A stretch of DNA of 64,000 bases from Microbispora bryophytorum (GCF_006874465.1 NZ_VIRL01000011.1:183981-247980); one strand, 5' to 3'; shown: positions 45,761 through 55,079, counted from the stretch's first letter. Translations and numbers: made by a program. The notes: a model not told the origin generated them from the letters alone.

Positions 45761-47439
45761 ACCGCCTCCTCGGCCGGCGGGTCCGCCGGGCTCGCGCCTC
45801 TCCCCCGCCGCACTCCTGACAGGGCGGCGGCCAGGTCCCCACGGTCCACGAGTGCGGCGACGAGGACCCCCGCGACCAGGGCCGCCAGACCGGCCAGCGC
45901 GGCCGTCAGGAGGCCGCCCCACGGGCCCTCGCCCGACAGGGGAAGCCGGGCGACCGCCGCGCCCGCGAGGAAGCCCGCGCCCCCGCCCAGCAGGGCGGCC
46001 AGAGCGGCCCGCGAGACGCCGTGGGCGGCCCGCGCGCCTCGTGCCCGCACGACCGAGGCCAGCAGCAGCCCGGCCCCCACCGTCATGCCGGCCGCCTGGC
46101 CGAGCGCGAGCCCGCCCAGACCCCAGCCGTCCGGCAGCACGAGGGCGAGCGCCACCTGGGCGACAGCCACGACCAGCCACCCGGCGACCTGCCCCCGGGC
46201 CGCCGCCCTGCCCTGTCCCGCCGCGTACAGCACCCGGCTGAGGTGGGCCACCAGGCCGTATCCGATGAGCCCCGGCGCGAACAGCGCGATCCCCCGGGCG
46301 AACTCCGCCGCGGCGACCGCGGTGTCGGCCTGGGCGAGGAAGACGTGCGCGACCGGCGCCGCGACCGCGGCGAGCGCGCCGGCCGCCAGGCCGCAGACCA
46401 GTACGACCGCGCGCGTCGTCCGCGCCGCCAGCGCCGCGAAGGCCCCACCCTCGTCCCCGCCCGCGTCCCCGCCCGCGTCCTCGGTCTGCGCCCGCGCGGC
46501 GAGCGCGGGGAACGCGCTGGTCGCGATGGGCACCGCGAGCACCGCGTACGGCACCTGGTAGATCGCCCAGGCGTAGTTGTAGGCGGGCAGTACGCCCCCG
46601 CCGACGCGGTTGGCGACGGGGATCAGGATCGCCGCAGCGGCCTGCTGGGCGACCAGCGCGCTCAGCCCGGCCAGGGCGAGCCGCCGCACCTGTACGGCGA
46701 CGCCTTCCGGAAAGCGGAGCGTGGGCCGCCACCGCAGGCCGAGCCGTAAGGCCGGCCCGACCACGGTGACGACCAGAGCCAGCACGCCGAGCGTCGTTCC
46801 CGCCGACAGCGCGATCTCGGCCGGTCCGGGCACGGTGGCAGGATCCTTGTGGCCGCCGCTGAGCGGCCCGAAGGCCAGGTAGGCGATGATGACCACCACG
46901 CTCGACACCAGCGGCGCCAGCGCCGGTCCCGAGAAGCGGCGATGGGCCTGCAGCACGCCGTAGAGCACCACGGCCATTCCGTACAACGGGATCTGCGGCG
47001 CGAAGACGACCAGCATGCGCGCGGCGACGGCGGCGACCTGCCCGACGTCGCATTCTCCGGCCCCGAAGACGACGAGCAGCCGGGCGAGCGGCCCCGCGAC
47101 CAGCGCGGTCAGCGCCGCGAGCGGCACCAGCAGCACGACCATCCAGGTCAGCAGCGCGGAGGCGATCCGGCCGACCTCCGCGCGCGCCCCGCCGTCCGCT
47201 CTGGCGGCGACGCCGGCGAGCACCGGGACGACCATCCCGGCGAGCGCGCCGCCCGCCACGACCTCGAAGACGATGTTCGGCACGTTGTTGGCCGTGTAGT
47301 AGGCGGTCGCCAGGCAGTTCGTGCCGACCGTGCGGGCGAACGCCAACTGCTTGGCGAAGCCCGTCACCCGCGCCAGGACCGTGATGACTCCGATGAGGAC
47401 CGCCGCCCCCGCGATCCCCGCCCCGAGCCGTCTAACCAT
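45757..47439 (-). CDS. MurJ/MviN-like lipid flippase
   Basis: The 560-residue polytopic protein has the MOP-superfamily layout of about 14 membrane segments and starts with the family stretch GVITVLARVTGFAKQLAFARTVG. MurJ flips lipid II. This is probably a paralogue: it is coded beside an MraY/WecA-like transferase and a GT4 enzyme, away from mur genes, so it may flip another lipid-linked sugar. The acidic loop near residue 330 (DAGGDAGGDEGG) and the C-terminal tail are disordered. Cytoplasmic ends and the short 68-nt gap to the upstream gene suggest one operon. Confidence 0.85.
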   Translation of the reverse strand: MVRRLGAGIAGAAVLIGVITVLARVTGFAKQLAFARTVGTNCLATAYYTANNVPNIVFEVVAGGALAGMVVPVLAGVAARADGGARAEVGRIASALLTWMVVLLVPLAALTALVAGPLARLLVVFGAGECDVGQVAAVAARMLVVFAPQIPLYGMAVVLYGVLQAHRRFSGPALAPLVSSVVVIIAYLAFGPLSGGHKDPATVPGPAEIALSAGTTLGVLALVVTVVGPALRLGLRWRPTLRFPEGVAVQVRRLALAGLSALVAQQAAAAILIPVANRVGGGVLPAYNYAWAIYQVPYAVLAVPIATSAFPALAARAQTEDAGGDAGGDEGGAFAALAARTTRAVVLVCGLAAGALAAVAAPVAHVFLAQADTAVAAAEFARGIALFAPGLIGYGLVAHLSRVLYAAGQGRAAARGQVAGWLVVAVAQVALALVLPDGWGLGGLALGQAAGMTVGAGLLLASVVRARGARAAHGVSRAALAALLGGGAGFLAGAAVARLPLSGEGPWGGLLTAALAGLAALVAGVLVAALVDRGDLAAALSGVRRGRGASPADPPAEEAV

Positions 47440-47507
47440 GCCGCCTACCCATAGCGCTTATCCATGCGGGTGCCGTACGCCTCCGCGCACGGCCCTGGTC
47501 GTCCAGG

Positions 47508-48461
47508 TCACCCGCGCGACCCCGGCGTGCCGGGGACGGTCTGCGGAGCGCGGCGGCCGAGCATGTCCAGGCGGTTGAGCACCGGGTTCCCGGCGATGAC
47601 CTTGGTGAAGCTGACCTTCTCCGAGGCGGCGGTGAGAGCCGCGACGACGCCGAGGGCGGCGATCCGGCCGGGCCTGCCCAGCCGGGCCGTGGCCGCCAGG
47701 CCGAGCAGCGCGCCGAGCGCGTTCGCCCCGGAGTCGCCGAGCATCGCCCGCTCGCCCAGATCCTCGGGCAGCAGCGCCGCCGCCGCGCCCAGCGGGACGG
47801 CGGTCAGCGCGGCGGCCTGGCGGGAGCGCGGGCCGTACGGCGCGGCGATCGAGGCGGCCAGCAGGGGAACCCCGGCCAGCAGCCCCACCTTGATCGCACG
47901 GCCGGGCCGCAGGTCGAACAGGTTGGCCAGGTTGGCGCTGCCGGCGATCAGCGCACCGTCGACGAGCGTGTCGAAGGACCGCGCCGCCACACCCCCGCTC
48001 CGGGCCTCATGGGGGGCGAGCGCCGCCGCGGCGAGCCCGGTCGCGCCGATGCCGAGGATCTTGACCGCACCGCTGGTCACCTCGCCGCGCGCGAGCGCGG
48101 CCAGATGGCCCTTGAACCCCTTGGACGAGGTCGTGCCGAACAGGTCGTCGTACGCGCCGAGGACGCCGCTGCCCGCACCGGCGAGCACGGCGGCCGCGCG
48201 GGCGCGCACCGGGAGGCCGGGGGCGAGGGCGGAGGCGGCGACGGCGCCCGCGGCGAACGCGGGACCCTCCAGCAGCGTGACCGGCTCGCCCCGGTGGTTG
48301 ACCCGGGTCCAGTACTCGTCGGCGGTCTTCTCGTCGCCGATCGGCGGGCGGCGCCGGAAGGCGGCGAAGGCGGCACGCGCGGCGGCCGCACCGAGCGCGG
48401 CGCCGACGGCGGCCCCGAGCGCCGCGGCGGCACGGGTGCCGGCCTGGGGACGTCTGGCCAC
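47508..48461 (-). CDS. MraY/WecA-like sugar-phosphate polyprenyl transferase
   Basis: The 317-residue membrane protein carries degraded but readable GT4/MraY-superfamily motifs: AYDDLFG (the DD pair), NLANLFDLRPGRAIK in place of the usual NxxNxxDGLDGLA, and MLGDSGANALGALLG. Such enzymes move a sugar phosphate from a UDP-sugar to polyprenyl phosphate. The altered central motif sets it apart from true MraY and WecA, so its substrate may differ. The adjacent steAB, MurJ-like and GT4 genes point to envelope glycan or division work. It starts 52 nt after steB. Confidence 0.78.
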   Translation of the reverse strand: MARRPQAGTRAAAALGAAVGAALGAAAARAAFAAFRRRPPIGDEKTADEYWTRVNHRGEPVTLLEGPAFAAGAVAASALAPGLPVRARAAAVLAGAGSGVLGAYDDLFGTTSSKGFKGHLAALARGEVTSGAVKILGIGATGLAAAALAPHEARSGGVAARSFDTLVDGALIAGSANLANLFDLRPGRAIKVGLLAGVPLLAASIAAPYGPRSRQAAALTAVPLGAAAALLPEDLGERAMLGDSGANALGALLGLAATARLGRPGRIAALGVVAALTAASEKVSFTKVIAGNPVLNRLDMLGRRAPQTVPGTPGSRG

Positions 48462-48513
48462 GGCTGTTGCCCTTCTCTCCGTAATCGTCAGGCGTGAGGT
48501 GGCGACCGGCGGC

Positions 48514-49491
48514 TCAGCCCCGGCTCGCCGCCGGAGTGGGAGTCTGGCTGGGCGCGGTCACCGTGGGCTCGAACGCCGTCGCGCCGCTGCCGACGCCGTA
48601 CGCGCCCGAACGGCCGGCCAGTTGCTCCCGCAGAGCGTAGACCACCACGATACGGCCCGCGGCGAAATCGACGGTGTCGACCGTCGAGACCGCCGAGGCC
48701 ACACCGCCGGTGTCGTGCAGCGCCCCGATGACTCCGCCGTTGGCGGAGGCGGTGACGGTGCCGGCCAGGACGGTGCCGAGAGCGCCGCTGTCGAGGCCGG
48801 CCGCGACCGAGACGAGCGCGTTCGTCTGCCGGTCGGCGTCCTCCCCCTCGTACGGCTGGGCCGGCGCGAGCACGATGGCCATCGTCGCGCGCTGCTCGGG
48901 GTTGCCGTTCAGGGTCAGGAAGTCGCCGGCCTGGAACGCCTCCAGCACGCCGGCGGCCGCGGGGTTGGCCCGGCCCGCCTGCGCGCGGTCGTTGGTCACG
49001 ATCGCGCCGGCGAGCATCGCGGCGGCCTTGTCGTACGGCGAGGCCCCGTCGGGAAAGGTGACGCCGGCCGGGGCGAGGTTGGTGGCGAGCCCGTCCACCA
49101 CGCTCGCCTGCTCGCCTTCGATGAACTTCTCGGTCAGGCTGATCCTGCCGGTGTAGGCAGCTCCCGCGCTCGTGACGAGCTTCTCGACCGGGTCCCGCAG
49201 GGCGGCCGACGCGCCGGGAGCCTCGACGAGCACGACGCGCTCCCCCGCGAGCTGGCCGCGCACGAGGTCGGGCAGGTGGCTCGTGACAAGCGAGTCGCCG
49301 CCCTCCTCCCGCGTGCGCAGCTCCGAGATCTGCGTCAGGTACTTCTCGTTGGCCTGCCGCAGCGACGCGGTCATCTCCTCGGCCGACTTGAAGAACGTGG
49401 GCTCGAGCACGGTGCTGCCCAGCACGATGCCGACCGTGAGCGCGAGGAAGATCGCCACGATCGAGACGAGGTGATAACGGAAATCGATCAC
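48514..49491 (-). CDS. steB: SteB-family protein (MctB/Rv1698 homologue)
   Basis: The 325-residue protein has an N-terminal membrane helix (VIDFRYHLVSIVAIFLALTV), then a coiled coil (MTASLRQANEKYLTQISEL) and an extracytoplasmic domain with a Pro/Thr tail. In Corynebacterium SteA and SteB are cytokinetic ring proteins, and in M. tuberculosis Rv1698 (MctB) was reported as an envelope channel and copper-export protein. GTG 49491 overlaps the steA stop by four nt (GTGA), which fixes the start and implies coupled translation. Confidence 0.88.
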   Translation of the reverse strand: MIDFRYHLVSIVAIFLALTVGIVLGSTVLEPTFFKSAEEMTASLRQANEKYLTQISELRTREEGGDSLVTSHLPDLVRGQLAGERVVLVEAPGASAALRDPVEKLVTSAGAAYTGRISLTEKFIEGEQASVVDGLATNLAPAGVTFPDGASPYDKAAAMLAGAIVTNDRAQAGRANPAAAGVLEAFQAGDFLTLNGNPEQRATMAIVLAPAQPYEGEDADRQTNALVSVAAGLDSGALGTVLAGTVTASANGGVIGALHDTGGVASAVSTVDTVDFAAGRIVVVYALREQLAGRSGAYGVGSGATAFEPTVTAPSQTPTPAASRG

Positions 49492-50687
49492 GAGAAGAGT
49501 CCGACCAGCCAGAAGATGAAGCCGTTCCAGGCCACGCGCAGGCCGTTGAGCCACACCTGGCCGATCGGCGATACCGAGAGGACCACGCCGATCGTGACCA
49601 GCGTGGTGGCCACGAGCAGCAACAGGGAAGGCGTGGAGATCCGGCTGCGGTAGAGCCTGCTCACGCCCTTGGCGTCCACGAGCTTGCTGCCCACTCGCAG
49701 GCGGGTGAGGAAGGTGCTCGCCGCGCCCGACCTGCCCTTGTCCAGGAACTCGTCGAGCGTCCAGTGGGTGCCCACCGCGACGATCAGCGTGGCGCCCTTG
49801 TCGTCCGCCAGGAGCATCGCGATGTCCTCGCTCGTCCCGGTCGCGGGGAACACGACCGCCTCCTGGCCCAGCTTGCGCACCCGCTCGAGCCCCGGCGCCC
49901 GCCCGTCGCGGTAGGCGTGGACGACCAGTTCGGCGCCGCAGCACAGCGCCTTCTCCGAGACGGAGTCGAAGTCGCCCACGATGATGTCGGGCGCGTACCC
50001 GGCCTCCAGGAGCGCGTCCGCCCCGCCGTCCACGCCGATCAGCACCGGGCGGTACTCCCGGATGTACGGCCGGAGCGTGGCGATGTCCTCCTTGTAGTGG
50101 TAACCCCGCACCACGATGAGAACATGGCGGTTCTCCAGGGAGATGCGGATGTCGGGCACGCCGACCCCGTCGATCAGGAGATCCCGCTCGCGCCGGACGT
50201 ACTCCATGGTGTTCGCGGCGAAGGCCTCGATCTGGACGGCGAGGCCCGCGCGGGCCTCGGTCATCGCCGCCTCGACGCTCTCGGCGTCCTGCGGCTGCCC
50301 CTTGCCGACCAGTTCCTCGTCGAGATAGACCATGCCGTCGTGGACGCGGATCACGTCACCGTCGGCGATCCGCTCGAACAGCTCCGATGACGCGTTGTCG
50401 ATCAGGGGGACGCCCGCGTCGATCAGGATCTGCGGCCCGAGGTTGGGATAGCGGCCGCTGATGCTCGCGGCGGCGTTGACCACGGCCGCCACGCCGCACG
50501 CGACGAGAGCCTCCCCGCTGACCCGGTCGATGTCGACGTGATCGATAATCGCGATTTCCCCGGGCTTGAGGCGCTTGGTCAGCCTCTTCGTCCGCCTGTC
50601 GATTCTCGCCACTGCCGTCACCCCGGGAAGGCCGTCGGCCTTCCTGCGGCGGAGGCCCGGAACATTCAAGCTCGGGACCTTCATCAT
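49488..50687 (-). CDS. steA: SteA-family cytokinetic protein
   Basis: The 399 residues have a thiamin-pyrophosphokinase-like nucleotide-binding core (GVDGGADALLEAGYAPDIIVGDFDSVSEKAL split over about 235-265) and two C-terminal membrane helices (about 340-395), the layout of SteA and Rv1697. SteA works with SteB in cell separation in corynebacteria. ATG 50687 has GGCAGG six nt upstream. The position after recN and before steB repeats the Rv1696-Rv1697-Rv1698 order. Confidence 0.9.
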   Translation of the reverse strand: MMKVPSLNVPGLRRRKADGLPGVTAVARIDRRTKRLTKRLKPGEIAIIDHVDIDRVSGEALVACGVAAVVNAAASISGRYPNLGPQILIDAGVPLIDNASSELFERIADGDVIRVHDGMVYLDEELVGKGQPQDAESVEAAMTEARAGLAVQIEAFAANTMEYVRRERDLLIDGVGVPDIRISLENRHVLIVVRGYHYKEDIATLRPYIREYRPVLIGVDGGADALLEAGYAPDIIVGDFDSVSEKALCCGAELVVHAYRDGRAPGLERVRKLGQEAVVFPATGTSEDIAMLLADDKGATLIVAVGTHWTLDEFLDKGRSGAASTFLTRLRVGSKLVDAKGVSRLYRSRISTPSLLLLVATTLVTIGVVLSVSPIGQVWLNGLRVAWNGFIFWLVGLFS

Positions 50688-50966
50688 GACCATCCTGCCA
50701 GAGGCGGCGACCGCCACGCTTCCACACCCCACGGCTCGTCTGATTTGTCACTGCAAGTCAGGGATGTTGCCGAGGTGCGACGACCGGGGCAGCCGAGCCA
50801 ACGCACATCTTCCGCGACGCCGTCCGCCCCCGTTCCTCCGCCCCCGCATGCCAGGGCTTGACTGCTTCCCGGCGCGCCCTGCTCCAAACGTCACCCCCGC
50901 GCGCCCCGCCGAGTGTACGTGCGTCTGCGGACCCGCAGGGCACTCCACGGCGGCGCAGGGCGGCCC

Positions 50967-52736
50967 TCAGCCTGCCGCGCGGCGGCCCGGGCGTTTGGCC
51001 GCTCCCGAGGACGCCCTCTCCCAGGCGGCCTTGTCGGCGGCGGCGATCGACAGCAGCTCGGCGGCGTGCGCCCGGCCGAGCTCGGAGTCCTCCAGGCCCG
51101 CGAGCATCCGCGACAGCTCCCGCTCGCGGCCCTCCTGGTCGAGCGTCACGACGCCGCTGCGGACCACCCTGCCGTCGCTCGCCTTCTCGACCACGAGGTG
51201 CTGGTCGGCGAAGGCCGCCACCTGCGGCAGGTGGGTGACCACGATGACCTGCGCCGTCCTCGCGAGCTTGGCCAGCCGCCTGCCGATCTCCACGGCCGCC
51301 TTTCCGCCCACGCCCGCGTCGACCTCGTCGAACACGAACGTCGGAACGGGGTCGGCCCCGGCGAAGACCACCTCGATGGCGAGCATCACCCGGCTCAGCT
51401 CACCGCCGGAGGCGCCCTTGGTCAGCGGCAGCGGCGGCGCGCCGGGGTGGGACGCCAGCCGAAGCTCGACCTCGTCCACGCCGTGCGGGCCGAAGCCGTC
51501 GGTGGCGGTGAGCGCCACGCTGACCCGCGCGTGCGGCATGGCGAGCGCGGTCATCTCCTCGGTCACCGCCTGGCCGAACCGGTCGGCGGCGACGGTGCGG
51601 ATGGCCGTCACCTCACCGGCCAGCTCACCCACCCGCTCGGTGAGCTCGCCGAGCTCCCGCGTCAGCTCCTCGATGCGCTCGTCGTCGCCGTCGAGCTCCG
51701 ACAGCCTCTCGGCGGCCCGCTGCGCCCAGCCGAGGACGGCCGTGACGTCCTCGCCGTACTTGCGCATGAGCCCGTTCAGCGCCGCCCTGCGCTCCTGCAC
51801 CGCGGCGAGCCGCGCCGGGTCGGCCTCGACCGACTCGGCATACGCGGCCAGCTCGGTCGCCACGTCGGAGACCAGGTAGCCGGCTTCGGCCAGGCGGCCG
51901 GCGAGCCCGGCGAGCGCGGGATCGAAGTCGCGTGCGGACTCCACGGCCGCCTTGGCCTGACCGAGCAACGACACGGCGTCCTGCATGTCCTGCGCGCTCG
52001 ACATCGGATCCCCGAGCAGCGCGGCGTGCGCGGTCGTGGCGGCGGTGCGCAGCGCGTCGGCGTGGGAGAGCCGCTCCGCCTCCTCCTTCAGCTCGGCGTC
52101 CTCCCCCGGCCTGGGCTCGACCTTCTCGATCTCCTCAAGGCCGAACCGCAGCACGTCGGCCTCCTGCGCCCGCTCCCTGGCCTTGACGGTCAGCTCATGG
52201 AGCAGATCTCCCACCTGCTTGTGCCGCTTGTAGGCCTGCTCGTAGGCCCGCAGGGGTTTGACCAGCTCGTCGCCGGCGTAACGGTCGAGCGCCGCACGCT
52301 GCCTGCCGGGCTGCAGCAGCCGCTGCTGGTCCATCTGCCCGTGCACGGCCACGAGGTCGTCGGCGATGTACGTCAACGTGCCCACCGGTACGGCACGGCC
52401 GCCCAGCCAGGCGCGGGAGCGGCCCTCCGCCGAGACCGACCGGGAGATGATGAGCTGTCCGTCCTCGACCTCGCCACCGACGTCGGCGACCTGCTGGGCC
52501 ACGCGCCCCCCGGGCTCGATCACGAGCGTGCCCTCGATCAGCGCCTTGTCGGCGCCCGGCCGGACCCTGGCGGGGTCGGCCCGCCCCCCGAACAGCAGGC
52601 CGAGACCGGTGACGACCATCGTCTTGCCGGCCCCCGTCTCACCCGTGACGACGGTGAATCCCGGCGACAGCTCCAGCACGGCCTCGTCGATCACGCCGAG
52701 CCCCTGGATGCGGACCTCCTCGACCCGTGGCCGCAC
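50967..52736 (-). CDS. recN: DNA repair protein RecN
   Basis: This SMC-like ATPase acts in double-strand break repair. The 589 residues show Walker A GETGAGKTMVVTGLGLLFGG, a long coiled-coil centre, the ABC signature LTKGASGGELSRVMLAIE and Walker B VFDEVDAGVGG. GTG 52736 follows GGAGGG and gives the usual VEEVRIQGLGVIDEA start. The gap to steA is 279 nt and to nadK 181 nt; I see no SOS box in either, and no small gene that I can support. Confidence 0.95.
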   Translation of the reverse strand: MRPRVEEVRIQGLGVIDEAVLELSPGFTVVTGETGAGKTMVVTGLGLLFGGRADPARVRPGADKALIEGTLVIEPGGRVAQQVADVGGEVEDGQLIISRSVSAEGRSRAWLGGRAVPVGTLTYIADDLVAVHGQMDQQRLLQPGRQRAALDRYAGDELVKPLRAYEQAYKRHKQVGDLLHELTVKARERAQEADVLRFGLEEIEKVEPRPGEDAELKEEAERLSHADALRTAATTAHAALLGDPMSSAQDMQDAVSLLGQAKAAVESARDFDPALAGLAGRLAEAGYLVSDVATELAAYAESVEADPARLAAVQERRAALNGLMRKYGEDVTAVLGWAQRAAERLSELDGDDERIEELTRELGELTERVGELAGEVTAIRTVAADRFGQAVTEEMTALAMPHARVSVALTATDGFGPHGVDEVELRLASHPGAPPLPLTKGASGGELSRVMLAIEVVFAGADPVPTFVFDEVDAGVGGKAAVEIGRRLAKLARTAQVIVVTHLPQVAAFADQHLVVEKASDGRVVRSGVVTLDQEGRERELSRMLAGLEDSELGRAHAAELLSIAAADKAAWERASSGAAKRPGRRAAG

Positions 52737-52917
52737 TGGTCCCTCCCGTTTGCCGACCGAACTCGCCAGAGATCCTACGCGTAACTCGTCAAGATTTTCG
52801 AGGACTGCGTGTCCGGACCGCGACCCGAACGAGAATCTGTGGACACGAAAGCCCTGCTCATCCGGCATATCATCACCAACCGCCACAACCCGCTGTGGAT
52901 CGCGACGCCGAACGCGG

Positions 52918-53865
52918 TCAGCCGGAGCGTACGCGGCCCCGCCAGCCCTGCACCGGCAGGCCGAACTTCGCGACCAGGCGGTCGGTGAAGGGCGCTCCGG
53001 TGGTCTCCACACCGAGCAGGCGGGCCAGCCGTACGGGCACCTCACCCCTGCGGACCTCCACCCGGGCGCCGGGCGGGATGTCGAAGCGGCGGCGGCCGTC
53101 GCACCACAGCACACCGGCGCTGGTCTCGGGGAGGATCTCCAGCGCGAGCGTGGACTTCGGCGACACCACCATCGGCCGGGCGAACAGGGCGTGGGCGCTG
53201 TTGGGCACCAGGAGCAGCGCCTCGACCTCTGGCCAGACGACGGGACCGCCGGCCGAGAAGGCGTACGCCGTCGATCCGGTGGGGGTCGCGCAGATCACGC
53301 CGTCGCATCCCCAGCGCGACAACGGGCGGCCGTCGATCTCCGCGACGACCTCCAGCATGCGGTCCTTCTTCTCGACCGACGCCTCGTTGAGCGCCCAGGT
53401 CCGCGCGAGAACCGACCCGTTCAGCCGCACGACGACCTCGATCGTCATGCGCTCCTCGACCTCGTAGCGGCCCTCGACCACCAGGTCCACCACGGACGCA
53501 AGATCCTCCACCTCCGCCTCGGCGAGGAAGCCCACATGCCCCAGGTTCACGCCGAGGAGCGGCACCGCGGCCTGGCGGGCCAGCTCGGCGGCGCGCAGCA
53601 ACGTGCCGTCACCGCCCAGCACGATGATCAGCTCGGCCTCCTCCAGCGCCGCCCCGTGCTCCGGGACCACCTCGACATGGGCGCAGCCGAGCTCCTCCGC
53701 CTCCTCGTCGAGCACCCGGACGTTGATGCCCTCCCCGATCAACCGTTCCATGACCAGGCGGGCGCTGCGCACCGCCGCCTCCCGGCCCGTGTGCGCCGTC
53801 ACCAGGACGGTCCTCTTGGCGTCCGCCCGGCCGCCCGCCGCGCCGCCCGTGCTCATCGCGCTCAT
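52918..53865 (-). CDS. nadK: NAD kinase
   Basis: The enzyme phosphorylates NAD to NADP. The 315 residues contain VLGGDGTLLRAAE, the NAD-site motif CDGVICATPTGSTAYAFSAGGP and NLGHVGFLAE. ATG 53865 follows GGAG closely; ATG 53856 is nearly as good. It lies 25 nt after tlyA and upstream of recN, in the conserved tlyA-nadK-recN order. Confidence 0.95.
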   Translation of the reverse strand: MSAMSTGGAAGGRADAKRTVLVTAHTGREAAVRSARLVMERLIGEGINVRVLDEEAEELGCAHVEVVPEHGAALEEAELIIVLGGDGTLLRAAELARQAAVPLLGVNLGHVGFLAEAEVEDLASVVDLVVEGRYEVEERMTIEVVVRLNGSVLARTWALNEASVEKKDRMLEVVAEIDGRPLSRWGCDGVICATPTGSTAYAFSAGGPVVWPEVEALLLVPNSAHALFARPMVVSPKSTLALEILPETSAGVLWCDGRRRFDIPPGARVEVRRGEVPVRLARLLGVETTGAPFTDRLVAKFGLPVQGWRGRVRSG

Positions 53866-53890
53866 CGTCTCCACGCCTCGCCGCCCGCGC

Positions 53891-54700
53891 TCACCTGGGT
53901 CCCTGCGCGACCGCCGTGTCGATGGCCGCGTCCACATCGGGAACGGGATCGTGTCCCGCCCCCTTCCCGAGCCACACAACGTATTCCACGTTGCCCGACG
54001 GCCCCGGCAGCGGGCTCGCCGTCACACCCTTCACCGTCAGGCCCAGCGAGCCCGCCGCCGCTGCGACGTCCCGCACCGCCTGCGCCCGCAGGACCGGGTC
54101 GCGGACGACCCCTCCCGCGCCCACACGCTCCCTGCCGACCTCGAACTGCGGCTTGACCAGCATCGCGAACTCGGCCGTCTCGGCGGCGCAGCGCACCAGC
54201 GAGGGGAGGACGAGCCGGAGGGAGATGAAGGACAGATCCCCGACGATCAACGTCGGCGGCTCGCCCACCATCTCCGGGGTCAGGTCGCGGACGTTGACCC
54301 GCTCCATCACCGTGACCCGCTCGTCCGTGCGCAGGGACCAGGCGAGCTGGCCGTATCCCACGTCGACCGCGAGCACGTGGGCGGCGCCGTTCCTGAGCAG
54401 CACGTCGGTGAAGCCGCCGGTCGAGGCGCCCGCGTCGAGACACCGGCGTCCCTCGACGCGGAGCCCTTCGAACGCGCGCAGCGCGCCGAGCAGCTTGTGG
54501 GCGCCCCTGGACACGTAGTCGGGGCCCTCGGCCGTCTCGGCGATCACGATGGGGGCGGCCGTGTCCACCTGCGTGGCCGCCTTGCCCGCCAACCGGCCTC
54601 CGACGCTGACCCGGCCCGCCTCGATGAGCTGGACCGCCTGCTCTCTGGACCGGGCGAGCCCGCGGCGCACGAGCTCGCTGTCCAGCCGGACACGCTTCAT
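53891..54700 (-). CDS. tlyA: TlyA-type rRNA 2'-O-methyltransferase/hemolysin
   Basis: The 269-residue protein has an N-terminal S4 RNA-binding domain (RLDSELVRRGLARSREQAVQLIEAG) and an RrmJ-like SAM methyltransferase (CLDAGASTGGFTDVLL, VGDLSFISLRLVL, LVKPQFEVGRERVG). Mycobacterial TlyA methylates 16S and 23S rRNA and its loss gives capreomycin resistance. ATG 54700 overlaps the stop of a repeat-bearing small ORF (ATGA), so its translation may depend on that ORF. Confidence 0.95.
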   Translation of the reverse strand: MKRVRLDSELVRRGLARSREQAVQLIEAGRVSVGGRLAGKAATQVDTAAPIVIAETAEGPDYVSRGAHKLLGALRAFEGLRVEGRRCLDAGASTGGFTDVLLRNGAAHVLAVDVGYGQLAWSLRTDERVTVMERVNVRDLTPEMVGEPPTLIVGDLSFISLRLVLPSLVRCAAETAEFAMLVKPQFEVGRERVGAGGVVRDPVLRAQAVRDVAAAAGSLGLTVKGVTASPLPGPSGNVEYVVWLGKGAGHDPVPDVDAAIDTAVAQGPR

Positions 54701-54861
54701 CGGGCCCGCACCGCCGCGCCGTCCTGCACCGCCGGGCCGTCCTGCAACATCGCGCCGTCCCGCAGCACCGCGCCGCCCTGCAACATCGCGCCGCCCCGCA
54801 CCGTCCCGCGCTGCGCGGACCCCCGGCTCGCGGCGTCCGCGACCGCTCCCGTGACGCTCAC
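54697..54861 (-). CDS. 54-residue hexapeptide-repeat bridging ORF
   Basis: GTG 54861 overlaps the stop of the small protein upstream (GTGA), and its TGA overlaps the tlyA ATG (ATGA). The second half encodes hexapeptides such as GAMLQG, GAVLRD, GAMLQD and GPAVQD, specified by a degenerate 18-bp tandem repeat (54718-54807). The overlaps at both ends argue for translation, but no homologue or function is known to me. It could be only a coupling device widened by repeat growth. Confidence 0.45.
   Translation of the reverse strand: MSVTGAVADAASRGSAQRGTVRGGAMLQGGAVLRDGAMLQDGPAVQDGAAVRAR
54718..54807. repeat. 18-bp degenerate tandem repeat, five copies
   Basis: Units begin at 54718, 54736, 54754, 54772 and 54790 (for example GCCGTCCTGCAACATCGC). 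The period is a whole number of codons, so copy changes keep the small ORF open. Confidence 0.85.
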
Positions 54862-55079
54862 CGACCACTCTCCTGGCCGCCGCGGGCTTCGGGCTGCCAC
54901 CCGCCGGCATCCTCCACGGAGGCGAGCACCGCTTCGAGGCCGGCGAGGACCTGTTCGAAGACGTCCACGTGGTCGGACACCGGCGTGTGAGCCAGCCGTC
55001 CGAGAGGCGACAACACGGTCTGCACGCCGCCGGCCCCCGAGGCGAGGTGTTCCCCGGCCGCGATCCCGCTGTCCGTCAT
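54858..55079 (-). CDS. small conserved-position protein (Rv1693-like place)
   Basis: The 73-residue protein has a helical core, DHVDVFEQVLAGLEAVLASVEDAG. It sits where Rv1693 lies in M. tuberculosis, between the HAD phosphatase and tlyA. No function is known. The ATG at 55079 is the first in frame, and a 4-nt overlap links its stop to the next small ORF. Confidence 0.65.
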   Translation of the reverse strand: MTDSGIAAGEHLASGAGGVQTVLSPLGRLAHTPVSDHVDVFEQVLAGLEAVLASVEDAGGWQPEARGGQESGR

